A DNA stretch of 64,000 nt, taken from assembly GCF_018413525.1 (NCBI RefSeq), contig NZ_JAHCDD010000010.1, positions 1 to 64,000 of the forward strand. The letters are read 5' to 3'. Below the pieces are notes generated by a model. That model saw only the letters and a list, made by a program, of their open reading frames with translations. It had not been told where the DNA came from and ran no database searches. The DNA comes from Acidovorax sp. CCYZU-2555 (GTDB taxonomy: Bacteria > Pseudomonadota > Gammaproteobacteria > Burkholderiales > Burkholderiaceae_C). Positions 20,520-29,037 of this stretch are shown in pieces; within the stretch, counting starts at the first letter, position 1, and every line of letters begins with the position of its first letter. Made by a program: the position numbers and the translations under genes.

Positions 20520-21983
20520 TCAGGCGGGCAGGGCGTTCAGCACCGGCGGGCGGCGCTGCGCCCAGGGCGCGAGCGCCTCGAGCGCGGCCGCGGCGCGCAG
20601 GATCAGCGCCTCGCCGTACCAGGGGCCTATGAACTGGATGCCCACGGGCAGGCCGGCGCGCGTCCAGCCTGCCGGCACGGTGATAGCCGGGTGGCCGCTC
20701 ACGTTGAACGGGTGGCAGTGGTGTATCCAGGCGGTGCGCAGCGGCCCCCAGGCCCGGCCGTCGATGACCAGCGGCGCCGTGGGATCGGCCTGGGCCAGCA
20801 CGGCCGGCGCCGACAGCGTGGGCGTGACCAGCACATCGGACGTCTCGAACAGCGCCTGCAACGTGCGGAAGTACTGCGTGCGATCGACCAGGCCCTGCTG
20901 CAATTGCTGGCGCGTCATGCGGCCCGCGGCCTCGAGCCGCGCGCGAAAGCCCGGCGGAAAGCCTTCGGGCGCGCGTTCCAGCTGTTCGGCGAACTTGTGG
21001 TGGTTGTAAGGCCCGGCGATCGCCGCGAGGATGGGGCTGGACGCACTGAGATCGGCGTGGCGCGTCGCGACTTCGGCGCCCAGGCCCGCAAGGCGCTGCA
21101 GCGCCTGCTCGCACAGCGCGCGCACTTCGGCGTCCAGCCCTTCGGCGCCGTCGCCCTTGCCCATGAAGGGCAGCCAGCCCAGGCGCAGTCCCTGCAGGCC
21201 GGCACCCTCGCGCAGGCTCGCGCCCAGCTGCTGGGGCGGCACGCTGGCCGACCAGGGATCGTCGGCATGCCGGCCCGCGATCACGTCCAGCGTCGCGGCG
21301 ATATCGGCCACGCTGCGCGCCAGCGGGCCTATCTGCACCAGCGACGAGAAGCCGTCGGCGAGTTCGGTATGCGGCACCAGGCCATGCGTGGCCTTGAAGC
21401 CCACGACGCCGCAGCAGGCCGCGGGCGCGCGCACCGAGCCGCCGGCGTCCGTGCCTATGGAGATCGCTCCCGCGCCCACAGCCACGGCCGCGGCGCTGCC
21501 GCCGCTCGACCCCCCGGGCGTGTGCGCCGGGTTCCAGGGATTGCGGCCCGTGCCGTACAGCGCGTTCTCATTGGTCGGGCGCTGGCCGAACTCGGGCATG
21601 TTGGTCATGCCCAGGAACACCGCGCCGGCCTGGCGCAGGCGCGCGACCACGGGGTTGTCGGCGGCCGGCACATGGTCGCGAAACAGCGCCGAGCCGAAGG
21701 TCTGGGGCACGCCGCCCACGGCCAGCGTGTCCTTGACCGAGAAGGTCACGCCGCCCAGCGCGCCTGCCGTGCCGTTGCGCCATGCGGCTTCCGCCGTGCG
21801 CGCCTGGGCCAGCGCCGCGGCGCGATCGGTCCAGGTGAACATGCGCAGCGCGCCGTCGAGCGCGTCTATGCGATCGAAAGTCTTCTCGACGACTTCGACC
21901 GGCGACAGCGTGCGCGCGGCGTAGGCGGCGAGCAAGGCTTGGGCGGACCAGAGCGTGATGTCCTTGTCGTGGTGCTGTGTCAT
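20520..21983 (-). CDS. Amidase-signature family hydrolase
   Basis: The 487-residue enzyme has the Ser-cisSer-Lys triad of amidase-signature enzymes. The lysine is K84 in FSVKDTLAVGG, the middle serine is S160 in PGGSSGGS, and the nucleophile is S182 in GTDAGGSVRAPA. The family hydrolyses amide bonds in small molecules; GatA and fatty-acid amidases belong here, but no GatB or GatC is present, so a catabolic role is likely. It is 4 bases from the permease gene upstream and 34 from the receptor gene downstream, so uptake and cleavage appear co-expressed. No signal peptide, so it acts in the cytoplasm after import. Confidence 0.93.
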   Translation of the reverse strand: MTQHHDKDITLWSAQALLAAYAARTLSPVEVVEKTFDRIDALDGALRMFTWTDRAAALAQARTAEAAWRNGTAGALGGVTFSVKDTLAVGGVPQTFGSALFRDHVPAADNPVVARLRQAGAVFLGMTNMPEFGQRPTNENALYGTGRNPWNPAHTPGGSSGGSAAAVAVGAGAISIGTDAGGSVRAPAACCGVVGFKATHGLVPHTELADGFSSLVQIGPLARSVADIAATLDVIAGRHADDPWSASVPPQQLGASLREGAGLQGLRLGWLPFMGKGDGAEGLDAEVRALCEQALQRLAGLGAEVATRHADLSASSPILAAIAGPYNHHKFAEQLERAPEGFPPGFRARLEAAGRMTRQQLQQGLVDRTQYFRTLQALFETSDVLVTPTLSAPAVLAQADPTAPLVIDGRAWGPLRTAWIHHCHPFNVSGHPAITVPAGWTRAGLPVGIQFIGPWYGEALILRAAAALEALAPWAQRRPPVLNALPA

Positions 21984-21987
21984 GGCT

Positions 21988-22806
21988 TCAGCGCTGGCGC
22001 AGCCGCGGGTTGAAGTGGTCGTTGAGGCCGTCGCCCAGCAGGTTGAGCGCGAGCACCACCAGCGAGATCGCGGCGCCGGGCAGGGCGCTCAGGTACCAGG
22101 CGGTACGCAGCATCTCGCGGCCGTTGCCGATCATGGTTCCCCAGCTCATCTTGTCGGGGTCGCTCATGCCCAGGAACGACAGCGCCGATTCGAGCAGGAT
22201 GGCGCTGGCCACCATCACCGACGTGGTGACGACGATGGGCGGCAGCGCGTTGGGCAGGATCTCGCCGAAGATGATGCGCAGATCGCCATAGCCCACGCTG
22301 CGCGCCGCGGTCACGAAGTCGGCTTCGCGCAGCGCGCGGAACTGCGCGCGCACCAGCCGCGCAATCGTCGGCCACGAGGCCAGGCCTATGGCCAGCGCCA
22401 CGGTTTCCGTCGACGGGCTGGCGATGGCGATGATCACGATGGCCAGCAGCATGGTCGGAATGGTCTGGAACAGTTCGGTGAGCCGCGTCAGCACCTCGTC
22501 GAGCCAGCCGCCGAAGTAGCCGCCGGCCGCGCCCACCAGCGTGCCTATGGCCACGCCGACGAAGGCCGCGTAGAAGCCCACGGCGAGCGAGGCGCGCGCG
22601 CCGTGCGCCAGGCCGGCAGCGAGATCGCGCCCCATGGGGTCGGTGCCCAGCGGAAACGCCATGTCTTCGCCCGGCCACAGCAGCGGCGCGGCCACCATGT
22701 CGAGCGGATCGCCCGGATAGAGCCAGCCCGCGGCCAGCGCGATCGCCGCGAACAAAAGCAGCAGGGCGGCGCCGGTCAGCGCCAGGAAGTTGCGCAGCAG
22801 TGGCAT
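21988..22806 (-). CDS. Peptide ABC transporter permease (DppC-type)
   Basis: The 272-residue membrane protein has spans starting at residues about 8-28 (ALTGAALLLLFAAIALAAGW), the phrase FPLGTDPMGRDLAAGLAHG, and an EAA loop containing EADFVTAARSVGYGDLRI followed by EILPNALPPIVV. It starts 3 bases after the stop of the partner permease. It forms the channel with the DppB-type protein at 22810-23799. There is no ATPase gene in this operon. Confidence 0.92.
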   Translation of the reverse strand: MPLLRNFLALTGAALLLLFAAIALAAGWLYPGDPLDMVAAPLLWPGEDMAFPLGTDPMGRDLAAGLAHGARASLAVGFYAAFVGVAIGTLVGAAGGYFGGWLDEVLTRLTELFQTIPTMLLAIVIIAIASPSTETVALAIGLASWPTIARLVRAQFRALREADFVTAARSVGYGDLRIIFGEILPNALPPIVVTTSVMVASAILLESALSFLGMSDPDKMSWGTMIGNGREMLRTAWYLSALPGAAISLVVLALNLLGDGLNDHFNPRLRQR

Positions 22807-22809
22807 GGC

Positions 22810-23799
22810 TCAGGCCCCTTGGATGCGCGGATCTATCCACGCGTGCAGCAGGTCGATGAGCGCGTTGGCCGCGATCACCACGAAGGAGCCCAGCAGCAGC
22901 ACGCCCAGCAGGACGGGATAGTCGCGCGCGAGCATGGCTTCTAGCGCCAGGCTGCCCATGCCGGGCCAGCCGAACACGGTCTCTATGACCACCGAGCCGC
23001 CCAGCAGGTTGCCCAGGTGCAGGCCCATGACCGTGGTGACCGGAATGAGCGCGTTGCGCAGCACATGGCGCAGCTGTATCGCCAGCGGCGACAGCCCCTT
23101 GGCCGTGGCGGTGCGCACGAAGTCCTGGCGATTGACTTCGAGCATCGCGGCGCGCGTGAGCCGCGCGTAGATCGAGACGAAGAACGTCGACAGCGACAGC
23201 GCGGGCAGCGTGAGGTGCAGCGCGCGGTCGCGCCACCAGGCCAGGCCCTGCAGATCGGCGCCCAGCGTGGCGTTGCCGCCGCTGGGAAACCAGCCCAGGT
23301 GCACCGAGAAGATCACGACGATCATCAGCGCGACCCAGAAGCCCGGCATGGCGTGCAGCAGCATCGCAGCCACCGACAGCAGCTGGTCGGGCCAGCGCCC
23401 GGCCCAGACCGACATCAGCACGCCGGTCGCCACGCCCACCAGCACCGCGATGGCCAGCGCCACCACCATCAGCAGCAGCGTGCCGGGCAGGCGCGAGAGG
23501 ATCAGCTCGGCCACGGGCGCGTGGTAGCGCGACGACTGGCCCAGGTCGAAGTGCGCGAGCCGCCAGAGGTATTGGCCCAGCTGCGCGAAGAACGACTGGT
23601 CCAGCCCCAGGCTTGCGCGCAGCTGGGCCATGGTCTCGGCCGTGGCGCTGCCGGCCTCGGCGGCGAGCACGTCGACGGCGTCGCCGGGAACGAGTTGCAG
23701 CAGGCAGAAATTGAGGATGACGATGCCGATGGCGGTGGGCAATGCCTGGGCCGCGATGCGGCGAAGTCGGGACGAAGCTCTGGAAGAAGCTTGGGACAT
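22810..23799 (-). CDS. Peptide ABC transporter permease (DppB-type)
   Basis: The protein has about 329 residues when started at 23799 (MSQASSRASSRLRRIAAQAL), which puts the first membrane span at the usual place. An ATG at 23859 would add 20 residues and neither has a clear ribosome site, so the start is uncertain. Family features include the first span followed by FCLLQLVPGDAVDVL and the EAA loop RQDFVRTATAKGLSPLAI then HVLRNALIPV. It is the first gene of a four-gene minus-strand operon (permease, permease, amidase, receptor) and is divergent from a LysR regulator. Confidence 0.88.
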   Translation of the reverse strand: MSQASSRASSRLRRIAAQALPTAIGIVILNFCLLQLVPGDAVDVLAAEAGSATAETMAQLRASLGLDQSFFAQLGQYLWRLAHFDLGQSSRYHAPVAELILSRLPGTLLLMVVALAIAVLVGVATGVLMSVWAGRWPDQLLSVAAMLLHAMPGFWVALMIVVIFSVHLGWFPSGGNATLGADLQGLAWWRDRALHLTLPALSLSTFFVSIYARLTRAAMLEVNRQDFVRTATAKGLSPLAIQLRHVLRNALIPVTTVMGLHLGNLLGGSVVIETVFGWPGMGSLALEAMLARDYPVLLGVLLLGSFVVIAANALIDLLHAWIDPRIQGA

Positions 23800-24026
23800 G
23801 GGCGCTTTGAAACGATGGCGGAACGCGCCGGATCGGGGGACAAAAGGGGGCGAATTCATTCTAGGAGCGGGGGCCCCAAACGCCGTGATCGAAGGAACGG
23901 ATCACGCGATGCGACTTTGTGATCGCCTGGCCATATTTGCGCGCCGCATGAGCAAATGCGTATTGCTTTCTTGGCGCCGGAGCGCGCGCGCCCTAGAGTC
24001 AAGGGCCCGCGCATCGAAGGTTTCCG

Positions 24027-25010
24027 TTGGCTTCCCTTTCTCCCCCCTCCATTGCCACGCTGCCGTTCCGGCTCAAGTTCCGCCAGCTGGTGCTGCTCGA
24101 CGCGCTGGGCGAATCGCAGTCGCTGCGCAAGGCCGCGGCCCAGACCCACCTCACGCAGCCCGCGGCCACGCGCGCGATGGCCGAGCTGGAGTCGGCCTTC
24201 GGCGTGCAGCTGTTCGACCGTTCGCATGCGGGCATGACGCCCACCGTCTACGGCCACGCGCTGATCAAACACGCGCGCCGCGTGCTGTTCGACGTGCAGC
24301 AGGCCCATGCCGACATCCAGGCGCTGCGCTCGGGCGCGCAGGGCCAGGTGCGCATAGGCTCGCTGCTGCCGCCCGCGGCCGGCCTGCTGCCGCTGGCGAT
24401 CGCCGAAGTCAAACGCCAGTTTCCGCTGCTGCGCATTTCGCTCGAACAGCTGCCGCAAAAGCCGCTGGTCGAGCGCGTGCGCGAAGGCAGCCTCGACATC
24501 GCGCTGTGCCGCCAGATCACGCCCAAGGCCGACGCCAACGGGCTGGACCAGACAGTGCTGTTCGACGAAGACTATGTGCTGGTCGCCGGCCCCGACCACC
24601 GGTTCGCGGGCGCGCGCACGCTCAAGCTGGGCGATCTGATCGACGAGCCCTGGGTGATGCCGCATGCGAGCGGGCTGCTGCACGCGCATGTGCATGCGCT
24701 GTTCCTGATCCACGCGGGGCGGCTGCCGGCCAACACCATAGAGTCGTCGACGCCGCTGGTCGCCAATCTGATGTTGGTCGAGCGCCACGGCTTTCTCAAC
24801 TTTATGCAGAAGACCATCGCCCAGGACTACGCGGCGCGCGGCCAGCTGTGCGTGCTGCCCATTGCGCTGAGCAATCCGCTGGGCCCGCATGTGATCGCGG
24901 TGCGCGACGACGGTGCGCTGCCGCCGGCGACGGCCATCGTGCTGCGCGCCCTGCGCGAGGTGGCCGAACGCATGGGCCTGCCCGCCGAAGAGGAACTCGC
25001 GCTCGGCTGA
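24027..25010 (+). CDS. LysR-family transcriptional regulator
   Basis: The 327-residue product has the LysR winged helix (FRQLVLLDALGESQSLRKAA, then THLTQPAATRAMAELE) and an effector domain beginning near GQVRIGSLLPPAAG. The start is a TTG with GAAGG six bases upstream; no in-frame ATG precedes the DNA-binding helix, so an alternative start codon is needed. It is divergent from the permease-amidase-receptor operon and followed by a Rid-family gene. It is the likely regulator of one or both. Confidence 0.87.
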   Translation: MASLSPPSIATLPFRLKFRQLVLLDALGESQSLRKAAAQTHLTQPAATRAMAELESAFGVQLFDRSHAGMTPTVYGHALIKHARRVLFDVQQAHADIQALRSGAQGQVRIGSLLPPAAGLLPLAIAEVKRQFPLLRISLEQLPQKPLVERVREGSLDIALCRQITPKADANGLDQTVLFDEDYVLVAGPDHRFAGARTLKLGDLIDEPWVMPHASGLLHAHVHALFLIHAGRLPANTIESSTPLVANLMLVERHGFLNFMQKTIAQDYAARGQLCVLPIALSNPLGPHVIAVRDDGALPPATAIVLRALREVAERMGLPAEEELALG

Positions 25011-25118
25011 TGCCGCGCGGGTGATGCAAAAAGCGGAGCACCTGAACAACTCTTTCGATTGGATCGATGCGCGGTTTCTGCCTATTCTGAAGACAAGCAC
25101 CACCCTTGCTTCGGAACC

Positions 25119-25550
25119 ATGCCAGCCACTCCCACCTCTGCCGTCGACGATCTGCCCTTCGCCACCCACAACCCGCCCGCGCTGGGCGCGCCACTGGGTG
25201 CGTATGCGCAGGTGCTGGAAATTCCCGCGGGCGCGTCGCTGGTCTTTCTCTCGGGCCAGACCCCCATTCTCGAAGACGGCAGCGTGCCCGAAGGCTTCGA
25301 GGCCCAGGCCGAACGCGTGTGGGAACGCATAGCGATTGCGCTGGCCGCGGTGGGCCTCGACTGCCGCCATATCTGCCGCGTCGTGACCTATCTCGTCGAC
25401 CCCGCCGATGCGCCTGCCCATGCCCGGGTGCGCGCGCGCTATCTGGGCGCGGCGCGCCCCGCATCGACGGGCCTGGTGGTGCGCGCGCTGTTTCATCCGG
25501 CCTATCGGCTCGAAGTCGAAGTCACGGCCGCGCGCCCGCCCGCAGCTTGA
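25119..25550 (+). CDS. Rid-family (YjgF/YER057c/UK114) protein lacking the catalytic arginine
   Basis: The 143-residue protein has the chorismate-mutase-like fold of the Rid family (strand VFLSGQTPI, then LAAVGLDCRHICRVVTYLVD and RLEVEVTA at the end). RidA itself hydrolyses reactive imino acids made by amino acid oxidases. In RidA the substrate-binding arginine lies in a PAR(S/T) motif. Here the matching stretch reads RPASTGLVV, so the arginine is replaced by serine. This places it with the Rid subgroups that lack imine-deaminase activity, and a role in the nearby D-amino-acid pathway may be different. The start at 25119 gives the normal length. Confidence 0.85.
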   Translation: MPATPTSAVDDLPFATHNPPALGAPLGAYAQVLEIPAGASLVFLSGQTPILEDGSVPEGFEAQAERVWERIAIALAAVGLDCRHICRVVTYLVDPADAPAHARVRARYLGAARPASTGLVVRALFHPAYRLEVEVTAARPPAA

Positions 25551-25593
25551 GCCCGCCCCGGCCAGCGAACAGAACACACTCAAAGGAAATCAG

Positions 25594-26583
25594 ATGGCAG
25601 ATGCAGTGAATCGGCGCGCCACCCTCGTACGCCTGGCGGCCCTGGGCGCAGCGCCTTTCGCCTTCTCGGCATCGGCGCACGCGCTCGCTCCCTACCCATC
25701 GCGCACCATCAAGCTGGTCGTGCCCACGGCGCCCGGCGGTTCGGTCGATTCGGCCGGGCGGCGCCTGGCCGATGCGCTGACCAAGCCGCTGGGCACCAGC
25801 ATCGTGATCGACAACAAGGCCGGCGCGGGTGGCGCGATCGGCATCGACGCCGTGGTCAAGAGTCCGGCCGACGGCTATACGCTGGTGCTGGGCATCGCGG
25901 CCACGCTGTCGGTGCAGCCCGCGGTGCGCGCCAATCTGCCCTATAACGCGTTGCGCGATCTGGTGCCCATCGCGGTCTTCGCGCAAGGCGGCCTGGTGAT
26001 CGCCGTGCCCGCCGACAGCCCCGCGCGCACCATCAAGGATTTGCGTGCGCTTGCCGCGCGCAAGGGCGATCTGAGCTTCGGCAGCGGCGGCCAGGCGACG
26101 TTCGGCCATCTCACGGGCGAAGTCGTGGGCTCGGCGCTGGGCATTCCCCTGCGCCATATTCCCTACCGCGGCGCGGCGCCCGCAGTGGCTGATCTCGCGG
26201 GCGGCCTGCTGGACTTCGCCGTCGTCGATGCGTTCTCGGCCGCGCCGCATGTGCAGTCGGGCAAGCTGCGCATCCTCGCCACCGCCAGCCCCACGCGCCA
26301 TGTGACTTTCCCCGACGTGCCCACGCTGGGCGAAGCGGGCATTCCCTTCGAGCGCGGCACCTGGGTCGGGCTGTTCGCGCCCGGCGCCACGCCGCCGGCC
26401 ATCGTCGCCCAGTTGAGCGCGGCCGTGCAGGCCCAGGCCGCCGATCCCGCGTTCCGCGCCGACATCGCCAAGCTCGGCTTCACGCCGGTTTTCATGCCTT
26501 CGCAGGACGTCGCCAAGCTGCTCGCGCAGGAGATCGAGGCCTGGAAGGCCGATGCCCAGCGCGCCAAGATCCAGCTCGACTGA
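25594..26583 (+). CDS. Bug-family (TctC-type) periplasmic solute receptor
   Basis: The 329-residue protein starts at an ATG preceded by AAAGGAAAT. The N-terminus has paired arginines in NRRATLVRLAALG before a hydrophobic stretch, so export by the Tat route is possible. The mature protein starts near YPSRTIKLVVPTAPGGSVDS, with IVIDNKAGAGGAIG and ADGYTLVLG motifs of the family. It lies 43 bases after the Rid-family gene and 34 before an alpha/beta hydrolase, in one apparent operon. The ligand is not known. Confidence 0.92.
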   Translation: MADAVNRRATLVRLAALGAAPFAFSASAHALAPYPSRTIKLVVPTAPGGSVDSAGRRLADALTKPLGTSIVIDNKAGAGGAIGIDAVVKSPADGYTLVLGIAATLSVQPAVRANLPYNALRDLVPIAVFAQGGLVIAVPADSPARTIKDLRALAARKGDLSFGSGGQATFGHLTGEVVGSALGIPLRHIPYRGAAPAVADLAGGLLDFAVVDAFSAAPHVQSGKLRILATASPTRHVTFPDVPTLGEAGIPFERGTWVGLFAPGATPPAIVAQLSAAVQAQAADPAFRADIAKLGFTPVFMPSQDVAKLLAQEIEAWKADAQRAKIQLD

Positions 26584-26617
26584 GCCGGTCCACCACCACT
26601 CCTGAAACCCCAGAACA

Positions 26618-27496
26618 ATGACCCAAGCATCGATACTCGACCACCATGCAGACGGCTTCGTGCAAGCCAATGGCCTGCGCCTGCACTACGAACAATGGGG
26701 CGACGGCCCGCGCGTCGTGATCGCGCTGCACGGCACTTCGCTGCACGGCAAGGTCTGGTACTGGCTCGCCGAAGCGCTGGGCCCCGAGTACCGGCTGATC
26801 GGCCTGGACCAGCGCTCGCACGGCGACTCGCAGCGCGTGGGCACGGGCCAGTACGGCGTCGAGCACTATTGCGACGACCTCGCGGCCTTCATAGACCGCA
26901 TGGGCTACGAGCGCGTGAGCCTGGTCGGCTCGTCGCTGGGCTCGCGCGTGGCGCTGCTGTACGCGGCGCGCCATCCCGAACGCGTCGACACCATGGCCTT
27001 GCTCGACCTGAGCTTCGAGATGCCGACCGCGGCTTCCGAGCACATGGTGCAGGCCCACATCACGCGGCCGCGCGAGTTCGCCGACATCGAGGAGGCCGTG
27101 GCCTTTTCCAAGACGCTGCCCCAGCGCCTGCGCTTCACCGACGAAGTGCACCGCCGCACCCTGGCCGGCGACCTGCGCGCCACGCCTTCGGGCCGGCTCG
27201 AGTGGCGCTACGAACGCGACGCCGCGATCGAGACGCTGCGCTGCGCGGCGCGCGACATGTGGGACGCGGTGCGCGCAGTGCGCGCGCCCACGGTGATCCT
27301 GCGCGGCGCCGACAGCGACGTGTTGATTGCCTCGACCGTCGAACGCCTCCAGCAGGAATTCCAGGGCGTGCGCATCGTCGACGTGCCCAACGCCGGCCAT
27401 TCGATCTGGGGCGACAACCCGGCCTTCACCGCCAAGGCCGTCGTTGACGCGCTGGACCGGCACAGCACGGCCTCGGCCATAGCGCCTGCGGCTTGA
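26618..27496 (+). CDS. Alpha/beta-hydrolase fold protein
   Basis: The 292-residue cytoplasmic hydrolase has an oxyanion-hole HG motif (VIALHGTSLHG, residues 34-44). The nucleophile elbow GSSLG has its serine at S106, and a C-terminal NAGHSIWGDNP supplies the catalytic histidine. An acid residue likely lies in RGADSDVLI. The group contains esterases, lactonases and C-C bond hydrolases and I cannot choose between them. It ends the run LysR, Rid, Bug receptor, hydrolase, so it may open or cleave a substrate brought in by that receptor. Confidence 0.88.
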   Translation: MTQASILDHHADGFVQANGLRLHYEQWGDGPRVVIALHGTSLHGKVWYWLAEALGPEYRLIGLDQRSHGDSQRVGTGQYGVEHYCDDLAAFIDRMGYERVSLVGSSLGSRVALLYAARHPERVDTMALLDLSFEMPTAASEHMVQAHITRPREFADIEEAVAFSKTLPQRLRFTDEVHRRTLAGDLRATPSGRLEWRYERDAAIETLRCAARDMWDAVRAVRAPTVILRGADSDVLIASTVERLQQEFQGVRIVDVPNAGHSIWGDNPAFTAKAVVDALDRHSTASAIAPAA

Positions 27497-27544
27497 TCGG
27501 GCCGTCTGCCATTGGCGGCTAAATGGCGCGGAAACGCGCGCCGT

Positions 27545-27898
27545 TCAGGCGTCCAGTATGGGCATGAAACCGCCAAAGATCATGCGCTTGCCGTCGAACG
27601 GCATCTGCTTTTCCATGCCGGCCAGGCGCGGGTCCTTCATGGCTTCCTGGTTGACCCGGTCGCGCACTTCGCGCGACGGGTATTCGATCCACGAGAACAC
27701 CACGATCTCGCCCTCCACGGCCTTGACCGCGCCGCGAAAGTCGGTCAGCTTGCCGTCGGGCACATCGTCGCCCCAGCATTCGACCACGCGCGTCGCGCCA
27801 TAGTCCTTGAAGACCTGGGCGGCGCGCGTGGCCATGTCGAGATACTGCTGTTTGTTGGCGGCGGGCACCGCCACCACGAATCCATCCACGTATTTCAT
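27545..27898 (-). CDS. DUF1428 family protein
   Basis: The 117-residue protein matches the DUF1428 pattern: MKYVDGFVVAVP at the start, then CWGDDVPDGK, FSWIEYPS, and MPFDGKRMIFGGF at the end. The fold is related to small dimeric alpha/beta-barrel (ABM-like) proteins, and its function is not known. I start it at 27898, where AGGAGG lies 6-11 bases upstream. The longer frame begins 30 bases earlier without support. It is convergent with the hydrolase and follows the MarR gene on the same strand. Confidence 0.88.
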   Translation of the reverse strand: MKYVDGFVVAVPAANKQQYLDMATRAAQVFKDYGATRVVECWGDDVPDGKLTDFRGAVKAVEGEIVVFSWIEYPSREVRDRVNQEAMKDPRLAGMEKQMPFDGKRMIFGGFMPILDA

Positions 27899-27989
27899 GG
27901 TGAGCCTCCTGGTGAACAAGAGGTCCATGCTCGCAGAGACGCCCGAACGATGTTGTAAAAAACCGCATCTGGCCGGGCGCAGGCCGCGG

Positions 27990-28400
27990 CTACTTCTCGC
28001 GTGCAGTCGGACTGGCCTGCACCAGGATTCGCGCCAGGTTGCTCAGCTCCGATTCGTGGCGCAGAGCCACTTGCTGCAGGCATTGGCTGCCCAGCGGCGT
28101 CAGGTGCACTTCCACGATGCGCCCATCGGTGGCATTGCCCTTGCGGGTGACGAGGCCGGCGGCCTCGCAACGGGTCACCAAGGCCACCACGCCATGCGGC
28201 TTGGCCTGCAGCCTTTCGGCCAGTTCGCCGATGCTGGCCCAGTTTCTGCCCTCGATGCCCTGCGTATGCAGCAGCAATTGGTATTGCAGCAGCGTCAGTC
28301 CGGCTTCCAGCGCCGCGTCTTCGCTGAAGCGCAGAAAACGCCGTAACTGATATCGGAATTGCGAGAGGCGCTCCAGCTGCGGTTTGTCGAGTTTCTTCAT
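27990..28400 (-). CDS. MarR-family transcriptional regulator
   Basis: The 136-residue product has the winged helix of MarR proteins (SIGELAERLQAKPHGVVALV, then CEAAGLVTRK) and the wing motif DGRIVEVHLTPLG. It is divergent from tctB and tctA, with a 155-base shared upstream region that contains short inverted repeats. The family usually represses its own gene and a neighbouring one until a small, often phenolic or carboxylic, ligand binds. The start is set at MKKLDKPQL, which gives a normal length, though its ribosome site is weak. Confidence 0.88.
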   Translation of the reverse strand: MKKLDKPQLERLSQFRYQLRRFLRFSEDAALEAGLTLLQYQLLLHTQGIEGRNWASIGELAERLQAKPHGVVALVTRCEAAGLVTRKGNATDGRIVEVHLTPLGSQCLQQVALRHESELSNLARILVQASPTAREK

Positions 28401-28471
28401 GTTGTTATGCCCGTCCCGGGAACTTGGAAAACCCGAGAACTGTACACGCCAGCAGGGCAATCTCCCTTTAG

Positions 28472-28515
28472 CCTGATATGTCATAACGTGATGCAAATAC
28501 ATCACATGATGATAT
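28472..28515. promoter_or_regulatory. Candidate MarR operator between marR and tctB
   Basis: The stretch holds GTGATG and CATCAC separated by six bases (28488-28505), and a second overlapping symmetric unit ATCACATGAT (28501-28510). The DNA around it is unusually AT-rich for this genome. The position between the two divergent genes suits a MarR-family operator. The assignment is inference; the symmetry is directly visible. Confidence 0.45.
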
Positions 28516-28555
28516 AAATCGCCGCGTTATCTACTTCAATTCAAAGGAGACAAAC

Positions 28556-29026
28556 GTGAAATCAAGATTACGAATTCGTAATGAAAAGGATTTTGGCGCT
28601 GGCTGCATCTATCTGCTGGCCGGCGCCGGCTTCAGCCTGGGCGCGCTGGGCTACCGCGTGGGAGATGCCTCGCGCATGGGGCCTGGCTGGTTTCCGCTGT
28701 GTGTGGGCCTGCTGCTGGTGCTGATCGGCATCCTGGTCGTGGCCCAGTCGGTCCGGCCCCATGCCGCACCCGAGACCGTGAAGCGGCCCGATCTGCGCAG
28801 CCTGGCCTGGGTGCTGGGCGCGGTGGTGCTGTTCGGATTGCTGCTCCAGCCCGCGGGGCTGGTGATCGCCCTGGTCGTGCTGGTGGTGGTTTCCAGCCGC
28901 GCCAGCCATGAATTCACCTGGCGCGCGGCCTTGATCAATTCCGTCTTGCTGACGCTTTTCAGCATCGGGGTGTTCGTCGAGGGCATCCACCTGAGCATCG
29001 GCCTGTGGCCGGAATTCCTGGGCTGA
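28556..29026 (+). CDS. tctB: Tripartite tricarboxylate transporter small membrane subunit TctB
   Basis: The 156-residue protein has four predicted spans with the TctB layout: a short N-terminus, a first span with GAGFSLGALGY, then GPGWFPLCVGLLLVLIGILV, and a final pair of spans. It starts with GTG, preceded by AAAGGAGAC. It is followed by tctA after 11 bases. In the tripartite family it partners the large subunit and a periplasmic Bug-type receptor. No receptor gene lies beside this pair. Confidence 0.9.
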   Translation: MKSRLRIRNEKDFGAGCIYLLAGAGFSLGALGYRVGDASRMGPGWFPLCVGLLLVLIGILVVAQSVRPHAAPETVKRPDLRSLAWVLGAVVLFGLLLQPAGLVIALVVLVVVSSRASHEFTWRAALINSVLLTLFSIGVFVEGIHLSIGLWPEFLG

Positions 29027-29037
29027 AGGAGAACCAC

